From Raffaelea ambrosiae (Eukaryota > Ascomycota > Sordariomycetes > Ophiostomatales > Ophiostomataceae), in contig PCDI01000004.1 in assembly GCA_002778195.1 (NCBI GenBank), forward strand, positions 2,374,418 to 2,438,417: a stretch of 64,000 nt of DNA, given 5' to 3'. Below the pieces are notes generated by a model. That model did no database searches. It saw only the letters and a list, made by a program, of their open reading frames with translations, and was not told where the DNA came from. Shown here piece after piece: positions 10,746 to 22,448 of this stretch; the first letter of the stretch is position 1, and each line of letters opens with the position of its first letter. The position numbers were made by a program, and so were the translations under genes.

Positions 10746-11118
10746 AAGACCAGCATGGCCTCCCCCCTTCCACCGCCTCACACGATACTATATCCCTGTT
10801 AAAACACACACATGCATGTATCGTGGGGCGTTTGTCTTTGTCTGAACAAGGGAGTTTTTCTTGTATCATAAAAGCCATATATACAACCTCGGACCACGAA
10901 CCCACAACTTTTTTTGTTGTATTACTTGTACATGTAGAAGAAACCAAATGAATAAATATGAAACCAAGAGGAGTAATTTCTCTAGACGCCTCTTCCCAAA
11001 TGCAACACGGAAGCCCATAGATTGTCAACAGTTGCAACCCCACTACACAGGTCCAGTGGTCAGATCCAGATCTGGACCAGCTCTCGCCTCTCTCGCCTCT
11101 CGCTCTCCCAAAGACGGA
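10746..11118. other. Convergent 3' intergenic region
   Basis: 373 bases between two converging stop codons (uL3m and the COA1-like gene); expected to hold both 3' untranslated regions. No gene seen. Confidence 0.5.
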
Positions 11119-11910
11119 TCACCGTTTTGACGGCTGCCGGAACCCACGAGTCTCCTTGGGAGGCTCAGCTTCAGCCCCATGAGACACGGCAGCCACGGCA
11201 CTGCCCACGTCGCCATGCGGCTCGAGGCCAAGCTCCTCGACGTAGTCATCCGGCAGCAGCTGGACGCCGCGGAAGGGATCGTTGGTGACATCCTGCAGCA
11301 GGTCGATCTTGTGGCCGTTTTCATCTTCCAAGCTCCACTCAAGCGTCTCAAAGACGCCGCGCGCAGTGGGCCGGCGGCTGTGGAAGTACATGCGGGCGCT
11401 ACGGCGGGTGCCCTTGACGAGGAAGGAGATGTTGATGCGGCCGTGCAGCTGGTTCATCTCACCCGAGATCCAAGGGATTTTCTGCTGGAAGTAAATCTCG
11501 TCGCCGAGGTACGCACGCGCCCGCGGTGACGTGCGCAGAGCATAGAGTGTCGAGGAAATCACAGGGCTGGACGACTTTTGGTAGTTGAAGATGGCTAGAC
11601 TGCAGCCAGCGACGATGAGGAGGAACCAGGGCAGTGAGCGAGACCAGCGAAATCCGGTCTTAGCGACGTCGGGCAGCTCGCGGTCACCACGGCGCTCCAT
11701 GAGGGGCCCATCGCCGGGCTTGGGAGCGGAGACGTAGGTGCGGCGAGACGAAAGCGGTAGTCTCCGAGGAGAGACGGAGGAGAGAGGGGACGAGGAGGAC
11801 GAGGAGGACGAGGAAAGCCGAGCCAGATGGGCGAGCAGAAGTGGCTGGGCTGATCTTGGCCGTGCCAGGCCGACGGCAACAAGCCGTCTGCTGGCTGCTG
11901 TCGCAATCAT
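11119..11910 (-). CDS. COA1-family cytochrome c oxidase assembly protein
   Basis: 263 residues from the ATG at 11910. An upstream in-frame ATG at 12045 would add 45 residues that spoil the targeting sequence. The N-terminus MIATAASRRLVAVGLARPRS is a typical basic mitochondrial presequence, followed by a Ser-rich run and one membrane span at about residues 93-110 (LPWFLLIVAGCSLAIFNY). The C-terminal domain contains SSTLYALRTSPRARAYLGDE, YFQQKIPWISGEMNQLHGRI, a basic strand segment, and FETLEWSLED, the pattern of the COA1 (DUF1783) family. Yeast Coa1 sits in the inner membrane and escorts newly made Cox1 between Mss51/Cox14 and Shy1 during complex IV assembly. The family call is good; function is by homology. 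The gene is convergent with uL3m and divergent from the next gene. Confidence 0.85.
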   Translation of the reverse strand: MIATAASRRLVAVGLARPRSAQPLLLAHLARLSSSSSSSSSPLSSVSPRRLPLSSRRTYVSAPKPGDGPLMERRGDRELPDVAKTGFRWSRSLPWFLLIVAGCSLAIFNYQKSSSPVISSTLYALRTSPRARAYLGDEIYFQQKIPWISGEMNQLHGRINISFLVKGTRRSARMYFHSRRPTARGVFETLEWSLEDENGHKIDLLQDVTNDPFRGVQLLPDDYVEELGLEPHGDVGSAVAAVSHGAEAEPPKETRGFRQPSKR

Positions 11911-12319
11911 GTGGAAGGAAGACAGAGACAGACGAACAAAAAGGGCGTCGGCGGGCTGTCTGTTCGGCCAGGGCAACGTCTGGTACTGTCGTCGGCGTCG
12001 TAGAAAGACGATGCTGAAAATTGGCTTCGTTATGGACTGATCCAATTCGCTCTTATCGCGCTGTGGTGGGGGGCTTTATCGGCGGTACCTCACTAACTGC
12101 ATGCGCCGTGCGCTTTTGTGCATAGCACTTCTCAAACACGTCATAGGGGAGCCAGGCCTGCTTCGCCCAAGAGTTGACAGCTTGCCTAGAGCTCAAAGCT
12201 TTCAACTTTTTGCCCCCAAAGGACACACAACCTTCTCTCGCATGAACATGGAAGACGCTCATTCTTGAAACTGCCACGCACCTCCCACCACAAAAAACAA
12301 AAAGCGACCATCTGTCAAA
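11911..12319. promoter_or_regulatory. Divergent promoter region between the COA1-like and membrane-protein genes
   Basis: A spacer of about 410 bases between opposed starts. Low-scoring minus frames here (12053-12613) run antisense into the next gene and are rejected. Confidence 0.4.
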
Positions 12320-12999
12320 ATGGACACCGCCCGCCTCCGACGCACTTTTCGCTATGCAAACGACGACGACGACGATGCGTCGGACGATCCAGAGTTTCTG
12401 GATGAGCAAGGTGAGCTTTTCTACCTTGATCATATAGTCTAAAACTTGACGCGAAATGCTGACTGTGCGCAGAACAGGACGAGCTGATCCAGTCGCTGGC
12501 CGAGCAGAACAACGATATCGACCGTCAGTTCCTGCGCTTCCTGCAGGGCATCCCCGTGCTGGCCATGCTCGTATTTGTGATCGTCTGCATCTCGGCATCG
12601 GCCCATGTTCCATTCATGGTGCCCATACTTGGCTTAACGTCTCTCGGGGCAACGTTGTACCTCAACATTATGCAGCCCCTGAACCAGACGGGCTTTCACG
12701 CTCTAGACGTCTGGAGCGGAAGCGTGAGTGCCAAGGGGAAGGCGCCAGTCGGCCCAGATGGGTCTCCGATCCGGCGGTTTCTTCCAACACTCAATATCGG
12801 CCTATGTTTGCTGCCACTTGTGTACCTACTTCTATACCGCTCGTCGTCCTCAGCCGAACCAAGCCCAACAGCATTCCTGCTGCTCGCCAGCTTGCCGGCC
12901 GTTCTATATGCTGTGATGCTGGCGTCCAAGGTGGTCATGGCTGGCGTGAACCCGGAACGAGACCTCGGCAGCTTGCGATATGAATACCGAGGAGCATAA
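12320..12999 (+). CDS. Conserved four-pass integral membrane protein, unknown function
   Basis: Exons 12320-12410 and 12473-12999 join across a 62-base intron (GTGAGC donor, GCGCAG acceptor) in phase 1, giving 205 residues. The N-terminus is cytosolic-looking with an acidic stretch (five Asp in a row at residues 15-19). Four hydrophobic segments follow: IPVLAMLVFVIVCISASA, VPFMVPILGLTSLGATLYL, LNIGLCLLPLVYLLL and TAFLLLASLPAVLYAVMLAS. The tail is short and ends DLGSLRYEYRGA. No catalytic motif or signal peptide is visible. The split start, the good splice sites and the hydrophobic pattern argue for a real gene. I do not recognise the family, and the localisation (ER, mitochondrion or other) cannot be read from the sequence. 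The next gene starts 249 bases downstream on the same strand. Confidence 0.75.
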
Positions 13000-13247
13000 A
13001 ATTTAATACATAGGCAGACAAACAACACGACAGAATCAAACGAAGCCTATCACAGTGCCGGTATACCCAGAAGAATACTCATTTGCACTGTGCTTAAACC
13101 CATCATAAGCAGCCTCGTCCTGGAATGTGAAGACGCCTGTTGCAACTTTCGCTCTCATGCAACGACAACACATCGCCAGCGAAATGCAGAGAAATACGGT
13201 CTGAAGGACAACAAATTCAATACTACTCTCGCGTCTACTTCCTAGAA

Positions 13248-14051
13248 ATGCCGCCACAACCAAGGCCGCCACCGCGACCGCAACTGACGCACTTTTTGTG
13301 CATCCCGCTGGCCACGCCGATGGGCCGACCCCAGCTTTCCGAGAGCCTCGCGGCGTTTCATGCCGATCTGGAGAACCAGACGTTCTCCATTAATGAAGGT
13401 GGCAGCGGTGGCCCTAGCCATACTGGCACGGCGCGACGAGGTCCGCTACCCGACGGAGTGCTCAAGCACGTCGGTACCCTGCACTTGACTCTCGGCGTGC
13501 TGAGTCTGCCCAACGGAACGGGCCCGGCCGTCGAGACGCTTCAAAAACTGGCGGGGGCTGCGGGCGACCGCGGCGTGACGGTCGGCTTGCGTGGGCTGCA
13601 TGCGATGCAGCCGCCGTCGCGGGCGTCCGTGTTGTATGCACCGCCAGTGGACGAAGCGACGGGAGTCGTGAGCGGTGGCGACCTTTTGTCTCTGTGCCAG
13701 AAGGTACGGACGGTGTTCAAGGATCTGATCGTGGACGAGGGGCGACCGCTGCTGCTGCACGCGACGCTGCTGCATATGGGGCAGGCGCGGCGCGGCAACA
13801 ACACTGGTTCAGCAGGAGGATCGAGAGGGAGCGGGAGGGGGGGCAGAGGAGGAAGAGGTGGCGGCAGAGGCGGCGGCCGTCTGACGTTTGATGCTCGGGA
13901 CTTGGTGGAGAGATATGATGACAATGTATGGATGGAGCATGTGCCGGTCCACGAAGTGGCGCTCTGCCGCATGGGTGCGGTCGATGAGGTGGATAAGCAT
14001 GGCATCGTGGTGGACGCGGCATATCCAGTGGTGGCTTCGGTGCAAGTATGA
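13248..14051 (+). CDS. 2H phosphodiesterase / AKAP7-NLS-like domain protein with an RGG tract
   Basis: A single exon of 267 residues. It has the two HxT signatures of the 2H (LigT-like) phosphoesterase superfamily: HLT at residues 79-81 within TLHLTLGVLSL, and HAT at 171-173 within LLLHATLLHM. Spacing and surrounding hydrophobic strands fit the AKAP7 NLS / 2'-5' RNA ligase-like fold, as do THFLCIPLATP at the start and WMEHVPVHEVALCRMG near the end. Such domains hydrolyse cyclic or 2'-5' nucleotide linkages or bind nucleotides; ASCC1 and AKAP7 are the nearest eukaryotic types. There is no KH domain here, unlike ASCC1. An Arg/Gly-rich insertion (residues 192-211) lies between the second HxT and the last strands and would favour RNA binding. 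The start at 13248 is the first ATG giving the LigT N-terminal strand. Confidence 0.8.
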   Translation: MPPQPRPPPRPQLTHFLCIPLATPMGRPQLSESLAAFHADLENQTFSINEGGSGGPSHTGTARRGPLPDGVLKHVGTLHLTLGVLSLPNGTGPAVETLQKLAGAAGDRGVTVGLRGLHAMQPPSRASVLYAPPVDEATGVVSGGDLLSLCQKVRTVFKDLIVDEGRPLLLHATLLHMGQARRGNNTGSAGGSRGSGRGGRGGRGGGRGGGRLTFDARDLVERYDDNVWMEHVPVHEVALCRMGAVDEVDKHGIVVDAAYPVVASVQV

Positions 14052-14813
14052 TGTCGCAGGCACGGGGCTGCAAGTATGATGCTGTTTGGTATTGCTTCCG
14101 TGTATCTGGGGTTTGAGCGGCCCATATTCTCAACGATGACCACTTTTATAACTGATGAAGCATCAACATCCTCACAAATTATTTTCTGGTGAATGTGCAC
14201 TTCTTTCTCCTTCTTTCTTTCTTTCTTTCTCCCTTTTTCGGCATTCTTCTTCTCTCCCTTGTTTTATTCCTTATTATCCTTCTGGTTTGGGTTTCTTGCT
14301 TCTATTCATTGTTTTCTTCCCTCCTTATTCCTTCCTACTTTATTAATGCTACTTTTTTTATTCTTTGGAGTTTCTTTTGGGCAGTAATTATTATTTGATT
14401 CTTTTTTTACTGTTTCTGAAATTCAGAATCTTATAGACCATTCATGGAGAAGTGACTGTCGCACAGCTTTTAAAAGTTTCAAAAGTAGGAATCTCCTGGT
14501 ATTCCTTGTGATTTACTTTGTAACAAGCGACAGTATTACAGGGGATGCCCCTGGAAAAGCAAACACGTGTTTTCAAAAGCTCCAGAGGCGAATTTCTTCA
14601 GACGTCTAGCTAAAAATGGGACTATATAGCTATCTGGCCAACCACAGACGAGAAAATCATTGGGAAACACCATCATGTGACTATTTGGCTATGTCATCCA
14701 CTAAACATTTAGACTTGGGCAGACTGCCAGATAGCTAGATCGCGAAAACTACAGTTTTGAACCCTGAGGTTTCCGAGACAGTCCTCTGAAAGCAGGACCA
14801 CGAATCGATCACA
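14052..14813. other. Intergenic with T-rich tract
   Basis: No gene seen. The plus strand from 14,200 to 14,410 is T/C-rich (TTTC repeats at 14,213-14,232), which produces spurious hydrophobic frames. The Kish promoter must lie in the last few hundred bases. Confidence 0.5.
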
Positions 14814-15228
14814 ATGGTAAGGATACGCGCCCGTATGGAAGGTCCTGCACCGTGCTGACAAATCGCAGTCTGCTCTCTTCAACTTCCAGTCGCTCCTGCT
14901 GGTGCTGCTGCTCATGATCTGCACCAGCACCTACGTCCACGAGATGTTTCCGACGCTCCTAGACAATCGCAAAGAAGGGTAAGAGTGCTCCATTTCTATT
15001 GTCGTTGAAGGTTGACTGACAATGGCTAGGTTCATGGGCATCTTCTGGAAAAGCGCTCGCATAGGCGAGCGGTTGAGTCCATACATCAGCGCGTGCTGTG
15101 TCCTGATGGCCGTACGTTCTTTTTCCCACAGCCGCACTTTTCCAACCGCACTTTCTCCCTTTGTCGTGTGTCGTCGACATCAACTAACGAAGGGGTCTCG
15201 ACAGATTTCGGTCTTCCTGGGCAATTGA
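14814..15228 (+). CDS. ksh1: Kish family protein (TMEM167/Ksh1), secretory pathway
   Basis: Four exons make 72 residues, exactly the family length: 14814-14816 (only the ATG), 14869-14978, 15030-15111 and 15205-15228. Introns are 52, 51 and 93 bases, all GT-AG. The product reads MSALFNFQSLLLVLLLMICT, then STYVHEMFPTLLDNRKEG, FMGIFWKSARIGERLSPYIS, ACCVLMA and ISVFLGN. It matches Kish proteins along the whole length, including the invariant GIFWK(C/S)ARIGER(L/K)SPY core between two membrane segments. Kish is an essential Golgi/early secretory membrane protein in yeast. The gene is too fragmented to appear as one open frame. Frames covering 15,022-15,360 are read-throughs of intron 3 and the 3' flank. 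Confidence 0.95.
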
Positions 15229-16901
15229 ACTACAAAAAGTATCGACAGACCTCGGTCTTCACGGACAACTTGGCCAGTTTTACGAGAGACGACAACGACG
15301 GTTATGGACAGCATTCGATCAAGTTTCCCTTTCACCCTTTTTTTCGATTTTCATGACAGCGTTTCGGATAATGGCGCCAACGGATCAGCATGTTCAGCAC
15401 GGGGCAGAGATGTAGGGATTTGCAATATAAATTTTTTTTTTTTTTGGTTTCTTTTCTGCGGACAGGAAGAATGCGGAAAATTTGATTCGTGGGCAACGAG
15501 AAAATACAAGCAGAATGAGAAGACAAGCTTGGAGACACTCCTGTCGGATAGCGTCTGCCGGACATTGACTGCGCCATGTGCGTTCTTTATTCCAAGCCCT
15601 GGGCTCCAGTCGCTGCCTTCGACCAGCCTACAGGTGTGCGTACGTGGATATGGACCAAGCATGCTCGAAATCCCACTATCACCAACGACGAGTGCTGTGC
15701 GGCGCCTTGAAGCATGACTTCATGTGTTTGCTTAGCCGCTTCATTTTTTTGTTTATGGGCATCCTTCCGACTGCCCATTCCACAACTAGGTCCACGTATA
15801 CGAGTATATTTCCTACCTCTGTTGGACTGCATAGTCAGGGAGTAGGCCGGTTTCTGCGTGGGCTTCGTTTGGTCTGGATTTTCTCCTTTCCATAAATAGG
15901 TCACATGTGCGGTCGCCGACTTGTTTCATCCTGTGTTGCTCGTTTGGACGGCAACGGGACGGGCGGAAGAAGGGGCTCGGAGTGGTTCCATGGGCTCGGA
16001 CACTGTACCTGAACAGGGTCAAAGCAGCATGCTGATCTTTATCTCCCCTGACATGTTCAGTAGTTTGATGGCGGCAACAGCGCCCGAGCCCAAAATAACC
16101 CCAACAGGACAGTCGGAAGTAGACAAACTAGACTCCCATAGCCTGTGTGTACACAAATTCCAACACCAACTCGATGCCAGTTGATACATGTCAATATTGT
16201 CAAAGAACGCGTGAGCAGGTCCGCCCAAGTCTACGAGTACATAGTATGTCGGTTTTCTCAATGACCGGTCTGGGGGGGGAGGGTGAAACGTCAGATAGCA
16301 TCGCGTCTCGACCTCCACCGCAGTGGATCCATCTCTCACACCCCCTCGGGTTGGAAGACGTTGTGAGGTTGTTATTTGCTTCAGTGCGAAGCTCGGCCCC
16401 ATGCCCTCCTATCCGGGTCTCGATCTACGATGCTTGCCTTGTGCATAACTCGGATGTGTGTGAGAAGGGGAAATGGAAGCTCGGAGCTTCTATGGAGCAC
16501 GCCCACCCTTCCAAGGACTGCGGGACTCTCTCCACTATGGTGCCAACCGTTCCGGACGGTCTCGACTTCCGCATTTTGTTTATCTAGTTGCTTGGAAGTC
16601 TTGGATTCTGAGAAAGGTCTTACTATGTAGAAGACACACCTCCCCCCGAGGAGCTGTTGTAGTTTCAAATAAACAAAATTAAGAGGGAAAAAAACTAGGC
16701 AAGTCGCGTGCGCGCAAGCACACGTCAGCCTGGAAGCCTTGCATCGTCTTCCCGCAATGCCTGAGAGGGGAGCAGCTAGGAGATGACAGCCTTGGCGCAT
16801 GGAGTGAAAGGGACCCAGGACCTGAAATCGAGCTGGGCATCGCGGATAGACACTCATACATACAGCTGAATACATTTTGCCTACAACGCACAGTCGATCT
16901 C

Positions 16902-16921
16902 AAAAAAAAAAAAAAAAAAAA
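16902..16921 (+). repeat. Poly(A) homopolymer, 20 bases
   Basis: Twenty consecutive A residues on the plus strand, followed by unique sequence. No target-site duplication or element body is seen next to it, so it is not evidence for a retroposon. Confidence 0.9.
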
Positions 16922-19900
16922 TCAGGCCATAGGTATTAAGAGTACACAGCAACGCAAAACAGAAAACAGAACAGGACAGAGCCTCTCGTCTCTGTTCTGG
17001 TTCCTGTTCTGATCTCTGTTCTGATCGTCTCGGACACGACGAGAAGCCGTGTCAATGCTTGAAAAAAACACATCATTCAGTTTGCTGCGCTTCCGCCCTC
17101 GTTCCTAATATTGATCGCCACGAGACAAACGTGGGAAAGGGAAAATATGGAGTGCGGCCAAAGTACGGAGAACAGAAGAAGAGAATCATTTTCGGGCATA
17201 TTACACTCTTTGTCTTCCGATGTAGCTGTTGTATGAGCGACGCAGGACACCTCTTTGAAACATCTGTGCCAGGGGGGAAGAAGGGGTAGAGGTTGGACAG
17301 GTTGCCCGACTCATTTACCCAGCTTCTTGTCGCAGTTGAAAGCCGCAAGCTTCCAACAAACGCCAGAAGTAGAAGAAGACCGAACTCTGCAGACAGCTCG
17401 CCAACAGCAACAGCTGCATCTCGGACCCATCTCCGCAACCACATCGGCAGGCAAATTAGCCAACAGAGACTGATGTTGGGACGTTGGGGGTGTTCTAGAA
17501 GCAGGCGCCCCTTATGGGGCGTCATCCACTTGCAACGGGGCCATCTTTTGCGTATCAAGGGAGTCTCGTCGTCGATACGCTCTGACCTATGTCCTTTCTA
17601 TTTGTCTGCTTTTGTTCTCGTCACCGGCGAATGCGAGCCTTTCCATTTGCTAGTTTGATTGCCCAATTTCCGTCTGTGGCTTCTTTGTGTTTGTCGGGAA
17701 GCACACGCTGCAACCCACACCAATCTTTTTGCTTACCGTGCGCCTGTATTAGGTCACGGATGCAGGTAACGGCACGGGCGCACTGAGGTTACTGTGCTAC
17801 CCGGGGTTTGGGTGGCTGCATCTTACACACTTATAAGTGTCGGTTGTTTGATGGAGAGACAAAGAAAAAAACCACAATCCCGCCGAAGGCGTCGTAACCC
17901 TCGCCCCGGTGGTATTTGTCTGCAAAGTATTACGGGTTGGGTTGCAGAAGAAAAAAAGCAGGATGCTGCTGTCCCGTCCGAGGCAACAGTGTTTGGAGTG
18001 CGTCGATGGTTCTTCAACATAGCATTTCTTGTCAACCTGCGTCTCTTCTTATACTTGGACGTAACATGGAGAGGCTAGAGAGCTCATTACAAGGCGGACA
18101 TGGTACCCCTTAGGCAGCCAAGCAGATAAAGAAAAAGGCTCTACAGCTTCATGTCGTGCTCGGCATTTATATAGCGCCTTGAATGTAAATGCAAACAGAA
18201 AATGGGCAGCAGCAGAGAATAGAACAAAGCGGGACGGGCAGGGGGTGGACGGAAAGTCTTTTTGTGGTTCAAACAAACAATGAGCTACAGCCAGGAAAGG
18301 GAGTTTTGCTTCTTGCTCACTCTACGAATATGCTCGTTGGTTTGGTTCTTTGCCCATTGTAGACGGCTGCTTGCAGTTGCGGCAAGCCAAATTGGCCTGA
18401 CCTCGACCAGCATATGGCCCATGGCCTGCTTGCAGAAACGCATGGGAGAGGGATGGGAGCCGGGAGGATTTGTCGGGTCACACAGGCAACGGTTAAGGAA
18501 AAAAGAACAGACAAACGAAAAAAAAACACACACAAAAAACTGACCAGTCGTTCGCAGGCAAGAGATAGTAACATGGCAGGGAAAGCTATGGGTTTCTTGT
18601 CATACCTTGGAAGGGGGGCGCACCCGAAAACGTGCACGCACAAGAACGGCAGGGACGGCAGGGGAAACAAACAAACAGACAGACAGACAAGCAAGCAGAC
18701 AAGTAACTATAAGGATGCACCGTGTTAAAACCTCCTTGTGGCTTTACACTCTTTGTCTCACCACACAACCCAGTAGCAGGAAAAATAGCCCGAAACTACG
18801 GCTACGAAAGGATGTGCGTACTATGTACGTGGGTAATATTTCTTTCCTTCCACTCGACCGAAGAGAGGACATGCGAGGACATGCGAAGACATGAAAAGCT
18901 GGCTTACAACCACTGATCACTACCCCTTTATCTCTGTAGTCTCTGTTGGCACGAGACCACGAGGGAATGACTTACCAACAAGCATACAAGAATATATATA
19001 TTATAAAATGACATAAAGCCTGCAGACCGTGACCAGGTATTGGCATTGGGATGCTATCCCGTCATGAAAAATCGATAAGGAACCCGAGGAGAACGAGTAA
19101 CTTACATACGAGTAGTACGCGTAGCGGAGGGGGCATGCCTCTTTTTTTTTTTAGCGTTGACCCGACAGTGTGAAACCTGTGGGCGAATGAAACCGTTTTT
19201 GCACGGTTTCTCTTATTTTTTCTCCTTCCATTTCCGCGAGCATCTTAGTTTGCCACGCCGGCCCTCGTAGCCGGCGGGCATGCTTCCGCTTGAGACTGGA
19301 GGCGTCGTCGTATGACCTGGGGGAGGGGGGGCTGCCTGGCCATAACAACACCAATGGCCTTGCTGTTGGAGCCAAGCTTGACAGGAAGACATGCTCTACG
19401 GTGCAGTCTACGCATTGCCTCTACTCTTTTAGCCAATCCTCTTGGGGTTCGGGCACCGGCCACTTCTACCATGTAACTAAGGTATGTCCGACACACATCC
19501 AAGGAAGACAAGTTGGAAAGGGGCGAAGACCGGTGTCAGATGGCGAGCTAGTTGGTTTCGTGGCGCCGGCCCCGTTGTGCACGCGAGGCGTAGTGTACCA
19601 GAGTGATGGAGACCGAATCTCCGAGAACAAAAGAAGAAGCAGGAGAAGGAAGCGGAGACAGCAGAGGAAGGCGGAGGAGAGGGAGGGACAGCATGTCTCT
19701 GGAAGACTGAGTGTGTGACAGGTGAATTCTCGGCAGATAGCGAGCAGGAGAGAGAATATCGCATATACGATCACCTTAGGAGGGGAGGAAGGGGGGACAG
19801 AGAGGGGAGTGCATCATGTTGTACGACTGGGAATAGAAGCCGTGTTGACACAGAACAGTTCACGAGACCGAGATGGCCCATAGTTACAGACATAGTATGA

Positions 19901-22387
19901 TATAGCTACGTTGTGTCGCGTGGGAGATGCCAGGAAAGACACGAGAGAGATGCAGCGCGAGAGAGGAGGTACAGAGATACAGAGATGGCCAGAATGAACC
20001 TACCCCCGTGTGTATCCGTCCGTTTGAGTAATAAGACAAAAAGATAGAAAGACAGAAAGAAGCTAGAGAAGACAACAAGGATGGGGCCAGGAACGAATAC
20101 AGATCGTGGCATCATCACGTCAGTGGAAGAACGTTCCAACCGTCGCCCCGTGAGGTTGGTCGACAGCCGTGTTCCGCGGGCCATGGCCATGATGAAACAG
20201 AGGGAGAGACACGAGGCGAGAGGCAAAGACTGACCGGATTCTCTTACCTTTCGGAAAGGCAATGATTGGAGGGGAAGTGGAATTCGGCAACGGAGGCGGC
20301 AAGGCGGACCGAGGAGACCAGGGAAAACAGGCCCCAGAAAACCAGTCCCAAACGCGCAGGCAATAGTCAGAAGACGCAATGACGCATCGAAGAGGCAAAA
20401 ACAGAGGAGAAAAAAAAAAAAAAAAGGAAGATCCAGAAACAACAGGCAAGAAACGTGCAGGAAACAGGTAGGGGAGAATGTGGTGTGTTAGTTAACTAGT
20501 GAGTACCTTTTTTTTGTTCTTTTTTCTTTAAAAAAAATTCGAAAAAGAAACCCCGAAAAAAGTCCAATAAATTTTGCCTCCATTTTATTAATTTTTCTCC
20601 CCCCCTTTTTTTTTTCTTTTTTTTTCTCTCTTTTTTTTTTTGGCTGCGCCCAAGTACTCGGTATATTCCGAGACACCCCATTGGGCGCAACGGGCTTGGT
20701 GCCCAGAATAGGCAACACGCTTTCTGCTGGCTGGGCTGGCTGATGGGCTGGTGGCTTACACTGTTCACTGCTGCTTCTTCCCACCATCCTGCGTGCATAC
20801 ATGGTAATAATTCCATTTTCAGGGCTTGCTTTTTTGGGTGGTTGCAATGTTTTTTATTTCATTTTTTTGCCTCCTTCTTTGTTCTCTTCGCTTTTGCGCA
20901 GGTGGCCTGCCTGCTCATTCCTTGCCCATCGGGTGACCAAACATGGCCGGAGGTCGCCTGGAATGGCAGCCCAGAAGTATCAAAAAACGGGCCAGAATGG
21001 CCAGAATGGCCAAAAAAAAGGCCCAACAGCAGCCAACCTGGGCCTTGGCGGACTGCTCTCTGACAAGCACGACACAACCGGCTCCGTGGGCTTTGGTCGG
21101 CTGCTTCCCTGGGCCCAGGCCACGGGTGTCTGCTTTTCTGGAGTTTTCTTTCCTCGGAGGGGTGGCGTCTGTCAATAATTGTTCGTTGTTTTTTACGGGT
21201 ACAACGTACAAAGTAGCTACTACTCGTACGGTAGCAGATAATAAAATATGGGCCAAAATATCTCAACAGTACACCGTAGTCGGATGGGTACGAGTACAGG
21301 GTAACGGGACGAGGCTTCGCCTGCCACGTGGGACAACGGTCCTGGTCCCCCAATTTATTTTATTTTATTGATTGATTATTTTATTTACGGCCCATTTGGG
21401 CTGTCGCCGCCCTTCCCGCTACAGGCTACGCTGCCCATTTGGCGAGACGGCTGGAGAAAAGAGAGGTGAGGGCTGAGACCAGGATATGCCTGTCCTTTTT
21501 CTTTTTGCACATGCAAATGGACTAGTAAAAGGGCACAAAATGATGTATCTAATTATGCTACGAGCAGACTCGCACGACGGCGGCCCTGCGATACGATCAT
21601 TGCATATCATTAGCAGAGCTCCTATATGGTCCAAGAGCTGGACAGGGAGGCTGCCTGCCGTGTCTGCCGTGCCAATTTGCGATCTCAGCTTTATGGTCTT
21701 TTCCTTAAATGAAGCAGCCGATCCTGTCTTTGAACTGATCTGGTTCTGGGTTTGCGTCGTCATGGGCAAAGGACAGCAAGGGAAATTAGAAAGAGATGCA
21801 CACGATGCGACCGCAGGGGAAGGCTAAACGATCAACAACCAAGGTGTGCAATATGTACGATAGATAGTAGGGGAGCCAGGGAGGCCAGAAAGCAGGGGGG
21901 GTGGAAGTCGTGGGAGGTGATCCTGAGATACAAAAGTTACAGCGCACTAACACACCGCCATGGGTCTTTGCTGTGCATCTTATTACGGTGTGTGGTTACA
22001 TGGTGGGTGCCCAAGTGTCCAGCCCAGGAAACGAGCCCAAGAACAAAAACGCAGCTAGCCCCCAAAAGCTAGAACTGGTCCCCGGCACCTGAGGTTGGCA
22101 CACAGAGCCATAGAGAGAAATCGCCTGGAAAGGGGGAGGGGGGTGGGATCGTGTATGTGAGATAACTACTACTAGTTATTATGTACGAGTACATAACTAC
22201 CGCCCTCGGAGCAGTGGATTATGTAATCTGGCTAGCAGGGAATCCCTTCGTGTGTGTCCTGCTTGTACTCGCACACCGTACGTACAGGGCCGCTTTCGGT
22301 GAAGGGATGATCCCAACACAAAAAACACATGGTCCCAGGCACCGTTTTTTTCCTGTTCTGGGGCAGACGCGAGGGGAACAAGAGCAG

Positions 22388-22448
22388 CAGGCCAACAAGC
22401 AAACAGGCCAACAAGCAAAGCAAGAAAATAGCAAAGCAAGAAAATAGC
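22388..22448 (+). repeat. Short tandem repeats (two neighbouring duplications)
   Basis: The segment GGCCAACAAGCAAACA is followed by a second imperfect copy. Then a 16-base unit containing GCAAGAAAATAGC occurs twice in direct tandem. Probably replication-slippage products. Confidence 0.75.

Noticed and set aside
16902..16921. Poly(A) tract as a retroposon tail
   Set aside because: No upstream element, reverse transcriptase or target-site duplication is visible; other homopolymers of similar size are scattered nearby.
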